A stretch of 64,000 nucleotides of DNA from Dyadobacter sp. 676 (GTDB lineage: Bacteria > Bacteroidota > Bacteroidia > Cytophagales > Spirosomataceae), in assembly GCF_040448675.1 (NCBI RefSeq), contig NZ_CP159289.1:4137001-4201000 (forward strand), given 5' to 3'. The translations under genes were made by a program, and so were the position numbers. Positions 62,807-64,000 of this stretch are shown here, piece by piece; within the stretch, counting starts at the first letter, position 1, and each line of letters opens with the position of its first letter. The notes under the pieces are model-generated. The model was not told where the DNA came from, made no database searches, and saw only the letters and a program-made list of their open reading frames with translations.

Positions 62807-63106
62807 ATGGATATTACTGTTGAAGAATTGAAAGAACGTCTTGAAAAGGGCGAGAATTTGCATTTTTACGACGTTCGTGAAGAACACGAATACGAAGAAG
62901 ATAACCTGGGCGCGATATTGATCCCCCTGGGCGAGCTCCCCGACCACCTCGATGAGCTGGAACCGTTAAAAGACGAAGAGATCATCATTCATTGCCGGTC
63001 AGGGGCACGTAGCGGAAAGGCTGCACGCTACCTCGAATCGCAGGGTTTTTCAAATGTACGCAACGTATTGGGCGGCATTCTGGCCTATCGTGAGCTGGAA
63101 GACTAA
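62807..63106 (+). CDS. Rhodanese-like sulfurtransferase domain protein
   Basis: 99 residues from MDITVEELKERLEKGE (an ATG two codons upstream is possible). Single rhodanese domain with DVREEHEYEEDNL and the active-site Cys in IIHCRSGARSGKAA. It transfers sulfur, typically from thiosulfate or a persulfide carrier, to acceptors. In Cytophagales it often neighbours miaA, as here. Confidence 0.93.
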   Translation: MDITVEELKERLEKGENLHFYDVREEHEYEEDNLGAILIPLGELPDHLDELEPLKDEEIIIHCRSGARSGKAARYLESQGFSNVRNVLGGILAYRELED

Positions 63107-63114
63107 CCTTTTGG

Positions 63115-63146
63115 GCCGTTTGACGGAGGTGTGTCCGCCAAACGGC
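63115..63146. terminator. Hairpin between rhodanese and miaA genes
   Basis: An 8-bp perfect stem GCCGTTTG / CAAACGGC with extra pairing toward the loop. It lies between convergent genes. T tracts are short on both sides. Confidence 0.6.
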
Positions 63147-63151
63147 TTTGT

Positions 63152-64000
63152 CTAAAACTTTGCTTGTGCCCGCACATATTCCAGGACCCGGTCATATTCG
63201 TCCGGATGAAACCATTCAAAATCTCCCTGGTGCCTGAACCACGTGAGCTGGCGCTTGGCATAACGGCGTGAATTCTGCTTTAAAAGGCGCACCATTTCGG
63301 CTTCGTCGTATGCTCCGTCCAGATAGCCATAGACCTCCCGGTAACCCACCGTTTTGAGTGCATGGTGTGACCGGTACGCGATGACATTTTTAGCTTCTTC
63401 TACAAGTCCCTCTTGCAGCATCGCATCCATTCGGTCGTCTATGCGCCGGTAAAGTTCCGCGCGGTCCCGGTCGAGCGCTATGTTGACGGTCTGAAATGGC
63501 CTTCTGAGCGTATTTTTTATTTTGAACTGGCTGATAGGCGTTCCGGAGGTATAAAACACTTCCAGCGCTCTTACAACGCGCTGGGGATTGGCTATTTCCG
63601 TCGTAGCGGCAAATTCGGGATCGATGCGGCCTATTTCCTCCTGAAGTGCCGGTAACCCATTGTCGTTTAGTTTTTGCGTGAGCGCCTCGCGGAGTCCCGG
63701 AAGGGGAGCGGGCAGATTATCGAGCCCTTCCAATACTGCCTTTACATAAAAGCCGGAGCCCCCCCGTCATTACAACGACATCATACTTTTGAAAAAGTCT
63801 GCCCAGCAACTCCAACGCGTCACGCTCGAAATCACCGGCGCTATATGCCTCTGAAATAGAGTGAGAGTCTATAAAATGGTGGGTTACCTGAGCGAGCTCT
63901 GCCGATGTGGGCTTCGCGGTTCCTATGCGTAGTTCACGGAAGAACTGACGGGAGTCTGCCGATATAATTTCGGTGTGCAAATCCTCCGCGAGTCGGATTG
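63152..64000 (-). CDS. miaA: tRNA dimethylallyltransferase MiaA (5' truncated, frameshifted)
   Basis: It transfers an isopentenyl group to A37 of tRNAs reading UNN codons. The 5' end lies outside the window; the visible frame begins RLAEDLHTEIISADSRQF. Removing one base from the C7 run 63759-63765 restores DVVVMTGGSGFYVKAVLEGL, a well-conserved family region. Later motifs are RVVRALEVFYTSGTP and the tRNA-binding helix (YRSHHALKTVGYREVYGYL). The C-terminus ends YDRVLEYVRAQAKF. Confidence 0.93.

Overview
The window is a dense, roughly 50% GC stretch of a Bacteroidota chromosome. Several lines point to the Cytophagales, most likely Spirosomaceae and Dyadobacter-like. There is a PorQ component of the type IX secretion system and a protein with a C-terminal T9SS sorting domain. 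Genes lack strong Shine-Dalgarno sequences, and TAnnTTTG promoter boxes recur. There are DUF1080 sugar enzymes with a Tat-exported Gfo/Idh/MocA partner, and a PASTA / T9SS-substrate / rhodanese / miaA cluster. The genus is an inference. No rRNA, tRNA, CRISPR array, prophage or IS transposase was found.

Layout. 0-4.4 kb: 3' part of mutS, an MFS nucleoside-type transporter, a DUF486 membrane protein and an RRM protein. 4.4-6.5 kb: secreted SMP-30-like propeller and a RES/Xre toxin-antitoxin pair. 6.5-11.3 kb: HEAT-DUF1080-DUF1080 protein with a Tat oxidoreductase. 11.5-24 kb: pccB-like, porQ, RibD-like reductase, double ABC ATPase, two PfpI-like proteins, clpB, YCII protein, lysA, pyrF, rfbC. 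24-26.7 kb: operon of a small CPRxC-terminated protein, a 7-TM protein, a histidine kinase and a LuxR-type regulator. 26.7-28.7 kb: an anomalous AT-richer patch with an orphan gene, a decayed paralogue of the CPRxC protein and two nearly identical terminator hairpins. 28.7-41.7 kb: Hsp20, metG, epimerase, TPR proteins, glycosyltransferase, two M16 peptidases, amidohydrolase lipoprotein, ispF. 41.8-48 kb: dps, a degenerate sigma/anti-sigma pair, a HAD phosphatase, a two-gene membrane operon of unknown function, NlpC/P60. 48-57.5 kb: FAH hydrolase, M23 peptidase, BCP peroxiredoxin, split transketolase, ECF sigma with a membrane protein and a Spy-like protein, SulP with carbonic anhydrase. 57.5-64 kb: two small proteins, hisB, ribE, PASTA protein, T9SS substrate, rhodanese and the 3' part of miaA.

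The most striking technical feature is a series of frameshifts, each inside a homopolymer run. Seven genes (the MFS transporter, a TPR protein, a polytopic membrane protein, hisB, the PASTA protein, the T9SS substrate, miaA) are each restored by removing exactly one base from a run of 6-8 identical bases. An eighth, the anti-sigma factor, needs one base added to (or two removed from) a T7 run. Since hisB and miaA are core genes, these are most simply sequencing errors. They are annotated here as single genes.

The most interesting biology is: the 26.7-28.1 kb patch; a sequence motif shared by the two heat-shock genes (clpB, hsp20) about 35-40 nt before their start codons; the membrane protein at 45.9-47.1 kb, which carries the same D-x2-WH...LSPPH motif twice; and the extracytoplasmic stress-type cluster at 53.5-55.1 kb.
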